Notes under the pieces: generated by a model
Databases searched by the model: none
What the model saw: only the letters and a program-made list of their open reading frames with translations
What the model was told of the DNA's origin: nothing
Assembly (NCBI RefSeq): GCF_000374645.1
Contig: NZ_KB894800.1
Coordinates: 463,321-527,320, forward strand
Reading direction: 5' to 3'
DNA: 64,000 nucleotides
Origin: Arhodomonas aquaeolei DSM 8974
GTDB lineage: Bacteria; Pseudomonadota; Gammaproteobacteria; Nitrococcales; Nitrococcaceae
Made by a program: the position numbers and the translations under genes
In this document: one piece after another, positions 30,617-39,042 of the stretch
Layout: every line of letters starts with the position of its first letter
Numbering within the stretch: position 1 is the first letter of the stretch

Positions 30617-31609
30617 ATGACCCGACCTGTTATCCACATCGGCTACCACAAGACCGCGACGAGCTGGTTCCAGCGTCACTTCTATCCGGAAGTGCGCAAC
30701 CGCCGTTATGTGCCACGAAAGCTCGCCAAGGCAACGCTGGTCAACCCTTCAGCACTGCGCTTCGACCCTCAGGCCGCGCGACAGGCGCTAGGAGCCAACG
30801 AAGGGCTCATTATCTGCGAGGAGGCGCTGTGCGGACACTATGAGAACGCCGGGCTCAATGGCTGCCTGTCCAAGGACATAGCACATCGTATCCAGTCCAC
30901 GTACCCGGACGCCCGGATCGTGGTATTCATCAGGCGGCAGCCGGATATAATCAAGGCGGCTTACCTGCAGTACCTGCGCCGTGGCGGTACCTTCTCGGCA
31001 AAGCGATTCATCTTTCCATACCACTATGAGCGCCATGTAGACCATAAGCGATTCAAGCGACCGATGTTCGACCTGGATCACTTCGACTACCGGCCGCTTA
31101 TCCGCCACTACCAGACACTGTTCGGCGCGGAGTCCGTGCACGTCTTCCCCTTCGAGGCCTTTCTGGCCGATGCTGACACATTCCTCGACGACTACACTAA
31201 GCGGCTGGACCTGGACGTCGACCTGCGACACCTGAACCGACGCCCGGCCAACGTCTCCTATCGGTCGGCAACCGCCTTGCTTGCTCGCGTAGTGAATCAC
31301 TTCGGTGTTAGCGACGTCTCCCAGCGTGGCTGCGCCCTCCCTGTGATCCCGAAAAGCCTGCGGATTCACACCATGGAGGCCTGGAACCGTTCGCCTTTGG
31401 CGGGAAGGAAGCTGACCCTCGAGCGGCTGATCGGGGCGCAGCTCGCACAGCAGGTTGCTCGCCACTATGAGGCGGCGAACACGGATCTCGCGCTGATGCT
31501 GGGGCTACCGCTAGCGGAACTCGGCTATCCGGTTGCCGATTCGGCTTCTACCTCTGCCGTGACCGGCGAATCCACCGCATCGCGCCCGTCCCCTGAAGCA
31601 ACACCCTAA
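30617..31609 (+). CDS. Sulfotransferase family protein
   Basis: This is a 330-residue P-loop sulfotransferase. The PAPS 5'-phosphosulfate loop is IHIGYHKTATSWFQ, and the 3'-phosphate site is IVVFIRRQPDIIKAAYLQYL, with the usual arginine. It would transfer sulfate from PAPS to a sugar, lipid or similar acceptor in the cytosol. ATG 30617 is chosen (MTRPVIHIGYHK); an in-frame ATG lies 15 bp upstream and neither has a clear ribosome binding site. Base composition is visibly AT-richer than the flanking genes. Its end overlaps the convergent flippase gene by 62 bp. Confidence 0.85.
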   Translation: MTRPVIHIGYHKTATSWFQRHFYPEVRNRRYVPRKLAKATLVNPSALRFDPQAARQALGANEGLIICEEALCGHYENAGLNGCLSKDIAHRIQSTYPDARIVVFIRRQPDIIKAAYLQYLRRGGTFSAKRFIFPYHYERHVDHKRFKRPMFDLDHFDYRPLIRHYQTLFGAESVHVFPFEAFLADADTFLDDYTKRLDLDVDLRHLNRRPANVSYRSATALLARVVNHFGVSDVSQRGCALPVIPKSLRIHTMEAWNRSPLAGRKLTLERLIGAQLAQQVARHYEAANTDLALMLGLPLAELGYPVADSASTSAVTGESTASRPSPEATP

Positions 31610-32900
31610 CGAGCATACCGAGCACCGCCGCGACACCTGATCCCCAGAGCCCTACCACCGGCACGAGGGCATATAGCACGCCGACATAGGCGAGGGTGGC
31701 CACCACCTGCGCCCGCAGGGCAAGCGCCGGCCGCCCAACGGAGATCAACAACGGTTCCAGGGGAAACCACCACATTCCGAGTAATGCCGACGCCGCCAGC
31801 AGCAACATCAGCCCATAGGCCGCCTTGGCCGGCTCGCCGCCCAGCAGGAAAAGGAGGGGTTCACCGGCCACCGCTAGCAGCCCCAGGATCAGCAACGCCA
31901 CACCACCGGAGAGGGTCACAGTACGCCAAATCAGGCGTCGTAACCGACCCTCGTCGCCTTCGGCCAGTAGCTGGGCCATCTCGGGATAGATCGCCGGAAT
32001 CAGTGACCGTGCCGGTTTGGCCACGCCACGGGCAAGACGGTCAGCGATGTTGAACTGACCGGCTTCACTGGCACCGAGCAACCCTCCAACCAACAGTGTC
32101 CCCAACTGCTCAAAGCTCAAGGCGAAGGTGGCATTTAGGTTGGTCACGCCCAGGAATCGCCAGATACCATGAAACTCCAACCCCGGCCTAATAGCCCATC
32201 CGGGCGAGGCGCCGGCAGGCACCTCGCGGTGGAACTCACGCCATGACCAAAAAATAAGGACCACCTCGGCACCGGCACGAGATAAGAACCACACCACGAG
32301 AAAAGCCCCCAACCCTCCACCCATGGCGAGAACAACCAGGGCGCCGCACAAACGTCCCACCGGCTCAAGGACGACCTGCACCGCCAGCAGATCAAACCGG
32401 TCAAACAACCGCAGCAGCCCTTTGGGCGTGGCGGTAATCATGAACAATGCAGTTACGCCGTAGGTACTGGCGAGTGGGACGAGCGAGTCCGGCCAGTCGA
32501 GCAGAGGCGCGATGAGCCTGGCTCCGAGAACCACGGTCAGTGCGGCCAGCACGGCGCTCACGCCGTCAAGGACGGCAGTAAAGCGCACCAGCCGCCGCAA
32601 ACGACCATACTCGCCCCGTTGCCGGGCACCAGCGCCATACCGAAGTACGGTCTGCCACGACTTGGAGTTGAACACACGGCTCACCACCAGGGTAAAGGTG
32701 TGGATGAGCACCAGTAAGCCGTAGTCCTGCACTCCCAACGCCCGCGTGGCGACCGCGACATAGGTTAAGCTCAGCACCGCGCCGGCGCTTTTGCCTCCCA
32801 GGAGGCGACCGGAGTTGGCGATGACGCGACGTAATACACCCCTGCGGGTCACCGGTACCGCATCCCGGTTGTTATGGTGATCTATAGTCCCCCGCGACAT
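31548..32900 (-). CDS. Wzx-type polysaccharide flippase (MOP superfamily)
   Basis: This 450-residue membrane protein has about 12-14 hydrophobic segments and the topology of oligosaccharide/lipid flippases (MATE/MOP fold, RfbX-like). The N-terminal amphipathic start RVIANSGRLLGGKSAGAVLS and the segment ATRALGVQDYGLLVL are typical. FNIADRLARGVAKPARSLIP in the middle matches the polysaccharide biosynthesis protein family. It likely flips an undecaprenyl-linked or lipid-linked surface molecule. Composition is AT-richer than most of the window, like the sulfotransferase that it meets tail to tail. LptG-like is just upstream (9 bp). Confidence 0.88.
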   Translation of the reverse strand: MSRGTIDHHNNRDAVPVTRRGVLRRVIANSGRLLGGKSAGAVLSLTYVAVATRALGVQDYGLLVLIHTFTLVVSRVFNSKSWQTVLRYGAGARQRGEYGRLRRLVRFTAVLDGVSAVLAALTVVLGARLIAPLLDWPDSLVPLASTYGVTALFMITATPKGLLRLFDRFDLLAVQVVLEPVGRLCGALVVLAMGGGLGAFLVVWFLSRAGAEVVLIFWSWREFHREVPAGASPGWAIRPGLEFHGIWRFLGVTNLNATFALSFEQLGTLLVGGLLGASEAGQFNIADRLARGVAKPARSLIPAIYPEMAQLLAEGDEGRLRRLIWRTVTLSGGVALLILGLLAVAGEPLLFLLGGEPAKAAYGLMLLLAASALLGMWWFPLEPLLISVGRPALALRAQVVATLAYVGVLYALVPVVGLWGSGVAAVLGMLVRVLLQGTGAMRWIRRSRQR

Positions 32901-32909
32901 ACTGCCCCC

Positions 32910-33977
32910 TTACCGGCGCCACCCGGCCAGCACGGCACCGAGGAGCAGCATCGACCCCGCGGGGACCAGGGCGATTGCGGCCGGGGGAAGCCCCAGCGAC
33001 AGCCCGCCACTGGCCAGGATCTCGTCACCGATGAACACCGCGATACCGGTGAACGCACCAAGCACCAGGCGCGGGGCCAGCGGGTCGCGGGGGGCACCGC
33101 CGGTGACGAAGGCGGTGGCGAGCAGCGCGAGAGCCATGATCAGCAGGCCGCGCCCGGCCTTGCGCCACAGTATCAGTGCATAACGCGCCGAGGGGCTGCC
33201 GTTGGCGCGCAGGTAGGCCACGTAGCCTGCTAGGTCCACCGGGTCCAGGCTCTCCGGCGGCTTCTGCATGGCCTCGATGCGGGCCTGGTCGATGAACGGT
33301 GTCCATTCGAGACTAGCGCGCTGCTCGCTGCCGGTCTCCGCGCCGCCGAAGCGCTTGATGGTGACGTCGAGCAGCCGCCACGTGCCGTCACTGCGGATCT
33401 CGGCCCGGGCGGCGTAGACGTAGCGGGCCAGCCTCGCCTCGCCACGCAGCCGGAACAGCTCCACGTCCACCGGCACGCGGCCGTGGCGCATCGCCCCGAT
33501 GTGCAGGATCCGCCGGCGGTCGCGCAGCCATAGCCCCGGACCGCCATCACCGCGCTCCATGCCGGCAACGAGCTCGGTACGCCGTTCGACCGCGTACTGC
33601 TGCGCCGCCGGGGCGATCACGCCCTGCAGGGCGGCGTACATCAGCGCCAGGGCCACCGCGGCAAGCCCCGTGGCGCGACGAAGCCGCCACGCGGAGAAGC
33701 CCACCGCGCGCATCGCGATGAGCTCGTCGTGGACGGCCAGCAGCCCGAGCCCCACGATCCCGCCCAGCAGGCCGATGAACGGGGCGAGCTGGGTCAACCG
33801 CCGGGGTACCAGCAGCGCCGTGTACATCAGTGCGTCGGCGAAGCCGTAGTCGCCGCGGCCCAGGTCCTCGAGCTGCTCGGCGAGATCGAGCAGGGAGAAC
33901 AGGGGCACCAGCACCGCCGCGGCGATGCCGAAACCGGCCAGAAACCGGGTGACGACATGACGCTCCAGCCGGCTCAC
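32910..33977 (-). CDS. LptG-like permease of the YjgP/YjgQ family
   Basis: This is a 355-residue LptF/LptG-family membrane protein: three N-terminal transmembrane helices, a periplasmic beta-jellyroll domain (about 120-245) and three C-terminal helices. Motifs include SRLERHVVTRFLAGF, TALLVPRRLTQLAPFIGLL and HDELIAMRAVGFSAWRL, the cytoplasmic coupling-helix region that docks on LptB. The start is GTG 33977 with GGAGG upstream, overlapping the LptF-like stop by 4 bp (GTGA). Canonical lptFG in Gammaproteobacteria usually lies beside pepA. Here it lies among sphingolipid genes, so a dedicated lipid export role is plausible. A canonical role in LPS export cannot be excluded from this window. Confidence 0.85.
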   Translation of the reverse strand: MSRLERHVVTRFLAGFGIAAAVLVPLFSLLDLAEQLEDLGRGDYGFADALMYTALLVPRRLTQLAPFIGLLGGIVGLGLLAVHDELIAMRAVGFSAWRLRRATGLAAVALALMYAALQGVIAPAAQQYAVERRTELVAGMERGDGGPGLWLRDRRRILHIGAMRHGRVPVDVELFRLRGEARLARYVYAARAEIRSDGTWRLLDVTIKRFGGAETGSEQRASLEWTPFIDQARIEAMQKPPESLDPVDLAGYVAYLRANGSPSARYALILWRKAGRGLLIMALALLATAFVTGGAPRDPLAPRLVLGAFTGIAVFIGDEILASGGLSLGLPPAAIALVPAGSMLLLGAVLAGWRR

Positions 33978-35053
33978 CCGGCGCCTCCCCGCCGCAGCCG
34001 CCATGCGGCGCGGCGCGCCCACAGCCCGAGCAGCGCCGCCGCGGCCACCGCGGGCACCCACCACACGCCCGGGAAGGCGCCCACCGCGGACTGCTCCACC
34101 CAGCTCCGGGCCATGTCGGTGGCCACGAAGTAGAGCGCGAACACCCCCATGGCGGTGAATACCCGCGCATAGCGGCCACGCCGCGGCGCCGTGGCGCTCA
34201 AGGGCACCGCCAGCAGTGCGAGCAGCAGCGTCGCCAGCGGCCGCGAGGCCCGCCACTGCCATTCGGCGATGTCGTCCGGGCGCTGCGAGCGCAGCAGCGC
34301 GGCGGTCGCCGCCGCCTTGCGCTTGTAGCCCACCAGCCGGGACGGCGGCTCCAGACGCAGGGTCAGCTGGTTGAACTCGGAGACCCGGTCGTTGCCACCG
34401 TCGCGATCGAGGCCATAGACGGCGCCGTCGTCGAGGAGCAGGCGCGTCCGTCCCGCCGCCCCTTCCGGCTGACGGGCCCGCTCGGCGAGCACCAGCTGGA
34501 CAACGCCATCCTGGCGCTCGTAGAGCAGGAAACCCTGGAGCCCCTTCCCGCCGCGGACGCGGGCGCGAGCGTGGACCACGCGCCCGGTATCGCTATTGGC
34601 CTGGAAGTGCCCCGGCGCGAGGTCGTCCAGCTCGAACTCCGCGCCCTGCTCCGCCTCCAGGGTGTAGACGCGCTCGTAGGCCCAGGCGCGGGCGAAAAGC
34701 GACACCCCGCCCACCACCACCGCCACCGCGACGGCCACCACCAGCACGCCGCGCACCAGCACCGCAGCACTGAAACCCAGCGCGCGCAGCGCGACGACCT
34801 CGTGATCGTGGTGCAGCCGGCCCAGGGCGATCACCACCGCGAGGTAGAGCCCCAGGGGCAGCAGCACGTCCAGCGCGATCAGGGTGCGCAGCGCCACGAG
34901 CTCCAGGAGCACCGGCAGCTCCACGGCGAGAGCGGCCGTACCCGTCAGGCTCCGCGCGGTATCGAAGGCCGCGAAGATGACGACCAGCAGCGCGAGCACG
35001 GGGATCAGGGCATGGCTGACCTCGGCGACGGTGTAGCGGACCATGCGGGACAA
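33974..35053 (-). CDS. LptF-like permease of the YjgP/YjgQ family
   Basis: This is the partner of the LptG-like protein (359 residues; E. coli LptF has 366). It has the same architecture of three helices, a periplasmic jellyroll and three helices, with HDHEVVALRALGFSAAVLVRG as the coupling-helix region and a final EWQWRASRPLATLLLALLAV segment typical of LptF. The TTG at 35053 is used because GGAGGAAA lies seven bases upstream; ATG 35044 is the alternative. Expression probably starts in the REP-containing gap upstream. Together with an LptB-type ATPase encoded elsewhere it could extract a lipid from the inner membrane. Confidence 0.85.
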   Translation of the reverse strand: MSRMVRYTVAEVSHALIPVLALLVVIFAAFDTARSLTGTAALAVELPVLLELVALRTLIALDVLLPLGLYLAVVIALGRLHHDHEVVALRALGFSAAVLVRGVLVVAVAVAVVVGGVSLFARAWAYERVYTLEAEQGAEFELDDLAPGHFQANSDTGRVVHARARVRGGKGLQGFLLYERQDGVVQLVLAERARQPEGAAGRTRLLLDDGAVYGLDRDGGNDRVSEFNQLTLRLEPPSRLVGYKRKAAATAALLRSQRPDDIAEWQWRASRPLATLLLALLAVPLSATAPRRGRYARVFTAMGVFALYFVATDMARSWVEQSAVGAFPGVWWVPAVAAAALLGLWARRAAWRLRRGGAG

Positions 35054-35170
35054 ACGGATTTCCTCCGGGAACGGGCGTTTGGCGGACGCCCCTGTCGGAC
35101 CAGCAATTCTCATTATGGCGCGCCGCGCGGTGGAGCCGGTCGCAGCCAGGCATAAAACGGCTGGCAAGAC

Positions 35171-35197
35171 GTCGCACGCCTGCGGCACACGACCTAC
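35171..35197 (-). repeat. REP element with GTAG head
   Basis: On the minus strand it begins GTAGGTCGTGTGCCGCAGGC and ends GTGCGAC. It differs by one base from the copy at 24724-24750. Confidence 0.65.
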
Positions 35198-35209
35198 CGA
35201 ATTAGCCGG

Positions 35210-35240
35210 GTAGGTCGGGCACGGCCCCGGCCGAATGCCC
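35210..35240 (+). repeat. REP element with GTAG head
   Basis: It begins GTAGGTCGGGCACGGCC on the plus strand and folds as CGGGCACGGCC against GGCCGAATGCCC. With the preceding copy it forms a head-to-head pair 12 bp apart, as in a BIME. Confidence 0.6.
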
Positions 35241-35480
35241 CGGCCCCGCCACGCCGGGAATGGGTGGCATACGCCTGCGGCGTCGCAGCGGTCATCCGGC
35301 CGTGTGCGACATCCCGGCCGGCAACGCATCCACCAATCCCGTGATCAACGGCCACCGGCCGTCGTCGCGCCGGCACCCGTTGCCATAGTGCGAATTGCTG
35401 CTGTCGGGCCGACGCCAATGCTAATACAGCGGGGATGTGATGAAATAGTGACGTTTTTGCCCAAGCAACCGGACCCGCCG

Positions 35481-36296
35481 ATGGATTCACTGTCACCGTC
35501 AGGGCATGGGGCGGCTGATGCCCCCGGAGCCCCGCCCCACGCCCTGCTGCTCAGCGCCGGCCAGGGCCGCCGCCTGCTGCCGCTGACGCAGGACAGGCCT
35601 AAGTGCATGCTGAGCTTCCACGGCCGCAGCGTGCTCGAGTGGCAGATCGACACCCTCCTGGAGGCCGGCATCGACGGCGTGACCGTGGTCACCGGCTACG
35701 GCGCCGAGCGCGTCGAGGAGTTACTCGAGCACCGCTACGGCAGCGCCCGCGTAGACACCGTGTTCAACCCCTTCTACCGGGTCTCGGATAACCTGGCGAG
35801 CTGCTGGATCGCCCGCGCGGCGCTCCACGGCGAGCTGCTGCTCATCAACGGCGACACCCTCTTCGAGGGCGGCATCGTCCGTGAAGTGCTGGCCGCGCCA
35901 CCAGCACCCGTGACCCTCACGGTGGACTTCAAGGACGCCTACGACGACGACGACATGAAGGTCTCGCTGCACGGCGACGGCCGCCTGCGCCGGGTGGGCA
36001 AACGCCTGGACGCCTCCGAGGTGGACGGCGAATCCATCGGCATGACCCGCTTCCAGGGCGACGGCGCGGCGCTGTTCCGCGAGGCCGTCGAGCGTGCCAT
36101 GCGCGACCCGGACGCGCTGCGTCTGTGGTATCTCTCCATCATCGACGCCATGGCCGGAGAAGGCCACGTCCGGGCCTTCCCCATCGCCGGACGGCGGTGG
36201 GCCGAGCTCGACTTCCCCGAGGACCTGGCGCCGGTGAGCGACGTCCTCGCCGCGCAACTGCCGGCGGCCTCCGCCGGCACGGCCCAAGGGGGCTGA
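35481..36296 (+). CDS. LicC-like cytidylyltransferase (NTP transferase)
   Basis: This is a 271-residue nucleotidyltransferase. The signature loop is LLLSAGQGRRLLPLTQDRPK (G-x-G-x-R and the lysine that contacts phosphate). The metal-binding aspartate is in LLLINGDTLFEGG, and the C-terminal half has DAYDDDDMKVSLHGDG and VDGESIGMTRFQG, features shared with phosphocholine cytidylyltransferases such as LicC. It should activate a phosphorylated small molecule with CTP (or another NTP) in the cytosol. In Caulobacter a phosphoglycerate cytidylyltransferase (CpgD) activates the ceramide head group; this gene is a candidate for the same type of step. The ATG has only weak ribosome-binding sequence. Confidence 0.8.
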   Translation: MDSLSPSGHGAADAPGAPPHALLLSAGQGRRLLPLTQDRPKCMLSFHGRSVLEWQIDTLLEAGIDGVTVVTGYGAERVEELLEHRYGSARVDTVFNPFYRVSDNLASCWIARAALHGELLLINGDTLFEGGIVREVLAAPPAPVTLTVDFKDAYDDDDMKVSLHGDGRLRRVGKRLDASEVDGESIGMTRFQGDGAALFREAVERAMRDPDALRLWYLSIIDAMAGEGHVRAFPIAGRRWAELDFPEDLAPVSDVLAAQLPAASAGTAQGG

Positions 36297-36325
36297 GCGG
36301 CACGGGCACGCAGCGCGCGCCGGTG

Positions 36326-36787
36326 TCAGCCGTGGGCACCGGCCACGGCGCCGGCGACGGTGACGAGCGCGAGCACCAGCAGGAGCACGTGCAGGTGGTG
36401 CATGCGCGCGAGCCGCGACGGCAGATCCCGCTCTAGTTTGCCGGACATGACCCGCCGCAGGACCCCGGTGGGCCCGAGGACGAAGAGCATGAGGAAGAAC
36501 AGCGTCCACAGCGCGATCATCGCCCACAGCCACCAGAAGGCCGGCTCGCCGAGGACACGCCAGAGCTGCAGGCGGTAGAGCATCCAGCCGCCGGAGGCAC
36601 CCACCGCCAGCACCGCCACGCGCACCTGCGGCGCGAAGCGCCGCTCGATGGCGTGGAAACGCTCCAGCGCGCCGTCCGGATGGCGGCGCAGGTGGGGCAG
36701 GACAACGGTGGTGACCAGCGCCATGCCACCGATCCACCAGACGACGCCGAGTATGTGCAGCACCATGGCCACGGTGATGTCGGACAC
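36326..36787 (-). CDS. Four-helix integral membrane protein, CopD-like
   Basis: This is a 153-residue protein with four predicted transmembrane helices. The first contains HILGVVWWIGGMALV, with the H-x7-W-x-GG pattern of CopD/DUF2269-like proteins. A basic loop (LRRVMSGKLERDLPSRLARMHH) precedes the last helix. The GTG at 36787 follows a G-rich GGGGGGAT site and is preferred to a longer upstream ATG. The function is unknown. It is convergent with the LicC-like gene. Confidence 0.65.
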   Translation of the reverse strand: MSDITVAMVLHILGVVWWIGGMALVTTVVLPHLRRHPDGALERFHAIERRFAPQVRVAVLAVGASGGWMLYRLQLWRVLGEPAFWWLWAMIALWTLFFLMLFVLGPTGVLRRVMSGKLERDLPSRLARMHHLHVLLLVLALVTVAGAVAGAHG

Positions 36788-36900
36788 CAGCGATCCCCCC
36801 TGATCGCACCCAGAGCAACGCCCGGCCGGCAGCACCACCGCGACACGCGCGCCCTGCCGGCGGAGGCAGGCATGCCGGCGCCGACGGCCGGGCCATAAGC

Positions 36901-36930
36901 AGTATATTTCCGTTTTCTACAATAGGAAAA
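36901..36930 (-). promoter_or_regulatory. Possible promoter for the four-helix membrane protein
   Basis: In an AT-rich patch that stands out from the surroundings, the minus strand has TTTTCC (36925-36930) and TATACT (36901-36906) with an 18-bp spacer, about 110 bp upstream of the GTG. The -10 is good and the -35 is weak. Confidence 0.35.
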
Positions 36931-36951
36931 CCCGCCGTGTTCAGGCCGCGG

Positions 36952-37824
36952 TCAGGCGCTGGGCGACGCCCCCGTGCCGGCGGGAGCCGCAGGCCGATCT
37001 GCGGCCAGCGCCGCCTCGGCGAGCGCCAGATCCGCCGCCGAGTCGACGTCCACCCCGGCCCGCGCCCACGGCAGGATCACCGCCCCGACGCTGACCCCGA
37101 GGCGCCGCGACAGGATCTCCAGCGCCGCCTCCAGGCTCAGCCGCCCGAGGGCGTAGCGCACCACCGCCACGGGGCCGACAGCGCCGAGGACCACCTGCCA
37201 GGGGTGCTTGCGCCGCGCCTCCACCCGTTGCCAGTAGCGCACCAGCGAGCGGCCTTCGGGAGTGGCGAAGGCGAACAGGTTGGTGCCGCAGACCGCGGCG
37301 TCGCTGAAGCGGGTGACCGTGCGCCGCACGCCGGGGAAGGCCGCCGTTACCGTGTCGTACTCGACCAGCCCGACCACCGCGTCCCAGCCGCCGGCCTCGG
37401 CCGCCGCGGCGACGCCGTCGATCATCTCCCGGGTCAGCAGGGCGTGGTCCCCGGTGGTCACGAGGGCCGGGCGCGCCCCGCCGAGATGCGCCAGCCCCGC
37501 CTCCGCGCTCGCGCTCGGCCCGGGCCCCGGGGCGAGCCAGTCGACGGCGCCGGCGTCGACACGCGCGCGCAGCCCGGCGCAGCCGGCCAGGGCCGCTGCC
37601 GGCGGGCCGCACAGTACCGTGCGCGTTACCGCCGGGTCCGCCGCGAGCGCATCCAGCACGCGCACGACCATGGGGCGCCCGGCCACCGGCGCGAGGACCT
37701 TGCAGGCCGCGCCGGTGGCGGCCGCGACCGGGTCCGCGGGCCCGCGATCGGCGGCCAGGACGACGGCGTCGAACGGTGCCACCGGCGCGTCACCGGCCCG
37801 GGCACGGATCACCCGGGCTGTCAC
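36952..37824 (-). CDS. MobA-like NTP transferase domain protein
   Basis: This is a 290-residue protein with an NTP-transferase (NTP_transf_3) fold. It has AVVLAADRGPADPVAAATG, a variant of the glycine-rich loop, then KVLAPVAGRPMVVRVLDAL, ALVTTGDHALLTREMIDG with the likely metal aspartate, and a C-terminal VDVDSAADLALAE that is typical of these enzymes. The loop lacks the usual GxGxR arginine placement, so activity needs testing. The start is GTG 37824, overlapping the stop of the ceramide-synthase-like gene by 4 bp. It is translationally coupled to that gene, so a sphingolipid head-group role is likely but unproven. Confidence 0.75.
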   Translation of the reverse strand: MTARVIRARAGDAPVAPFDAVVLAADRGPADPVAAATGAACKVLAPVAGRPMVVRVLDALAADPAVTRTVLCGPPAAALAGCAGLRARVDAGAVDWLAPGPGPSASAEAGLAHLGGARPALVTTGDHALLTREMIDGVAAAAEAGGWDAVVGLVEYDTVTAAFPGVRRTVTRFSDAAVCGTNLFAFATPEGRSLVRYWQRVEARRKHPWQVVLGAVGPVAVVRYALGRLSLEAALEILSRRLGVSVGAVILPWARAGVDVDSAADLALAEAALAADRPAAPAGTGASPSA

Positions 37825-39032
37825 GCGATGACCTTCCGGTAGAGGCGGTAGCGCTTGTAGGGCTCGCCCCCGAGGCGTTCCAGGATCTTGCGCATACCCG
37901 CGTTGTCATCCAGGACCCAGGACAGCTCCGCCCAGCGGATGCCCCGCTCCACGTAGGCGGACTGGGCACCGGCGATCACCGCAAAGGCGAGTGCCGCGCC
38001 GAGGGGCGAGTCCTGGTAGCAGCGGCGCACCCCCATCAACGGCACGCGCCCGCGTGTCGCGGCACCGCCGCGCAGGCGGCGGATCAGGCGCAGCCAGCCG
38101 AACGGCAGTAGCCGCCCGTCCAGATCGGCGATGAGCTCGTTGAGATCCGGCAGGCCGACGATGAACGCCGCCGCCTCGCCGTCCACCTCCGCGATGCGCA
38201 CGAGATCGTCGTCGACCACCCAGCGCAGCACTTGCCCGAGCTCGGCGAACTCCTCGGCGGTGAACGGCACGAATCCCCAGTTCCGCGACCAGGCGTCGTT
38301 GAAGATACCCCGCAGCAGTTCCAGCTCCCGGCCGAGCTCGCGGCGGCGCAGCGAACGCAGCCGCACCCGGTCGCCGAAGCGGCCCAGCAGCGCTGTCATC
38401 GCCGGCGGATGGCGGAAACCGGTATCGATGGCATAGGCGAGCATATCCTGGGCAGGACGGTAGCCTTCCGCCTCCAGGCGTCGCGCGTACCAGCGCCGGC
38501 CGTGGGGCATCATCACCGCCGGCGGGGTGTCGAAGCCGTCCACCAGCACGCCGCACTCCTGATTGATCGAGAAGCTGAACGGCCCGGTGACCTCGCGCAC
38601 GCCCTGCGCCGCGAGCCACTGCTCCGCCGCGGCGACCAGGGTGCGGAACACCGACGGATCATCGACCGCCTCCAGCAGCCCGAAATGACCGCTGGCGCCG
38701 TAGCGCGCCTGGTGCAGGGTATCGACCTGCGCGCAGATACGCCCCACCGGGCGTCCGTCGCGCAGCGCCACCCAGCCCCGCCAGTGGCCGTGGCGGAGGA
38801 AGGGGTTCTGCCGGGAGTAGTGCAGGCGGCGCTCCAGCCACAGCGGCGCCACCCAGGCGGGATCGTCGCGGTAGACCTCGGCGGGCACCTGCATGAAGGC
38901 GCGCAGGCCCGTCCGTCCCTCCGCACGGCGCAGCACTGGGGCACCGGGCGCGCCGCCCGCCAGCCCCGGGAGATCATGTGCATCCGCGCTCGAGCCGCTG
39001 GCGGCGTGGGCTGGGCTATCCTCCAGTGACAT
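37821..39032 (-). CDS. GNAT-type acyltransferase resembling bacterial ceramide synthase
   Basis: This is a 403-residue GNAT-superfamily protein. It matches the group found beside bacterial serine palmitoyltransferase genes: VPAEVYRDDPAWVAPLW, then GPFSFSINQECGVLVDGF, PPAVMMPHGRRWYARRLE, and a C-terminal RGIRWAELSWVLDDNAGMRK with the GNAT acyl-CoA-binding pattern. In Caulobacter such a protein (BcerS) N-acylates the sphingoid base. I infer the same role here from family and context. The ATG at 39032 has a poor ribosome binding site. A 16-bp tandem repeat lies directly upstream. It leads a minus-strand unit with the NTP transferase. Confidence 0.78.
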   Translation of the reverse strand: MSLEDSPAHAASGSSADAHDLPGLAGGAPGAPVLRRAEGRTGLRAFMQVPAEVYRDDPAWVAPLWLERRLHYSRQNPFLRHGHWRGWVALRDGRPVGRICAQVDTLHQARYGASGHFGLLEAVDDPSVFRTLVAAAEQWLAAQGVREVTGPFSFSINQECGVLVDGFDTPPAVMMPHGRRWYARRLEAEGYRPAQDMLAYAIDTGFRHPPAMTALLGRFGDRVRLRSLRRRELGRELELLRGIFNDAWSRNWGFVPFTAEEFAELGQVLRWVVDDDLVRIAEVDGEAAAFIVGLPDLNELIADLDGRLLPFGWLRLIRRLRGGAATRGRVPLMGVRRCYQDSPLGAALAFAVIAGAQSAYVERGIRWAELSWVLDDNAGMRKILERLGGEPYKRYRLYRKVIA

Positions 39033-39042
39033 GGTCAGGTGT

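Larger units (their letters stand above)
35054..35480. other. Divergent intergenic region with REP elements
   Basis: This 427-bp gap separates the lptF-like gene from the LicC-like gene. It carries two oppositely oriented REP-type palindromes and a decayed fragment with CCGGCCGTGTGCGACA near 35297. AT-richer sequence from about 35395 to 35460 (CTAATACAG, AGTGACGTTTTTGCCC) may hold the promoter of the LicC-like gene, but I cannot define hexamers. I see no gene. Confidence 0.6.

Noticed and set aside
36907..36935. Terminator hairpin GTTTTC/GAAAAC before the membrane-protein gene
   Set aside because: The stem is only six AT-rich pairs, too weak to support a terminator; the patch fits a promoter better.
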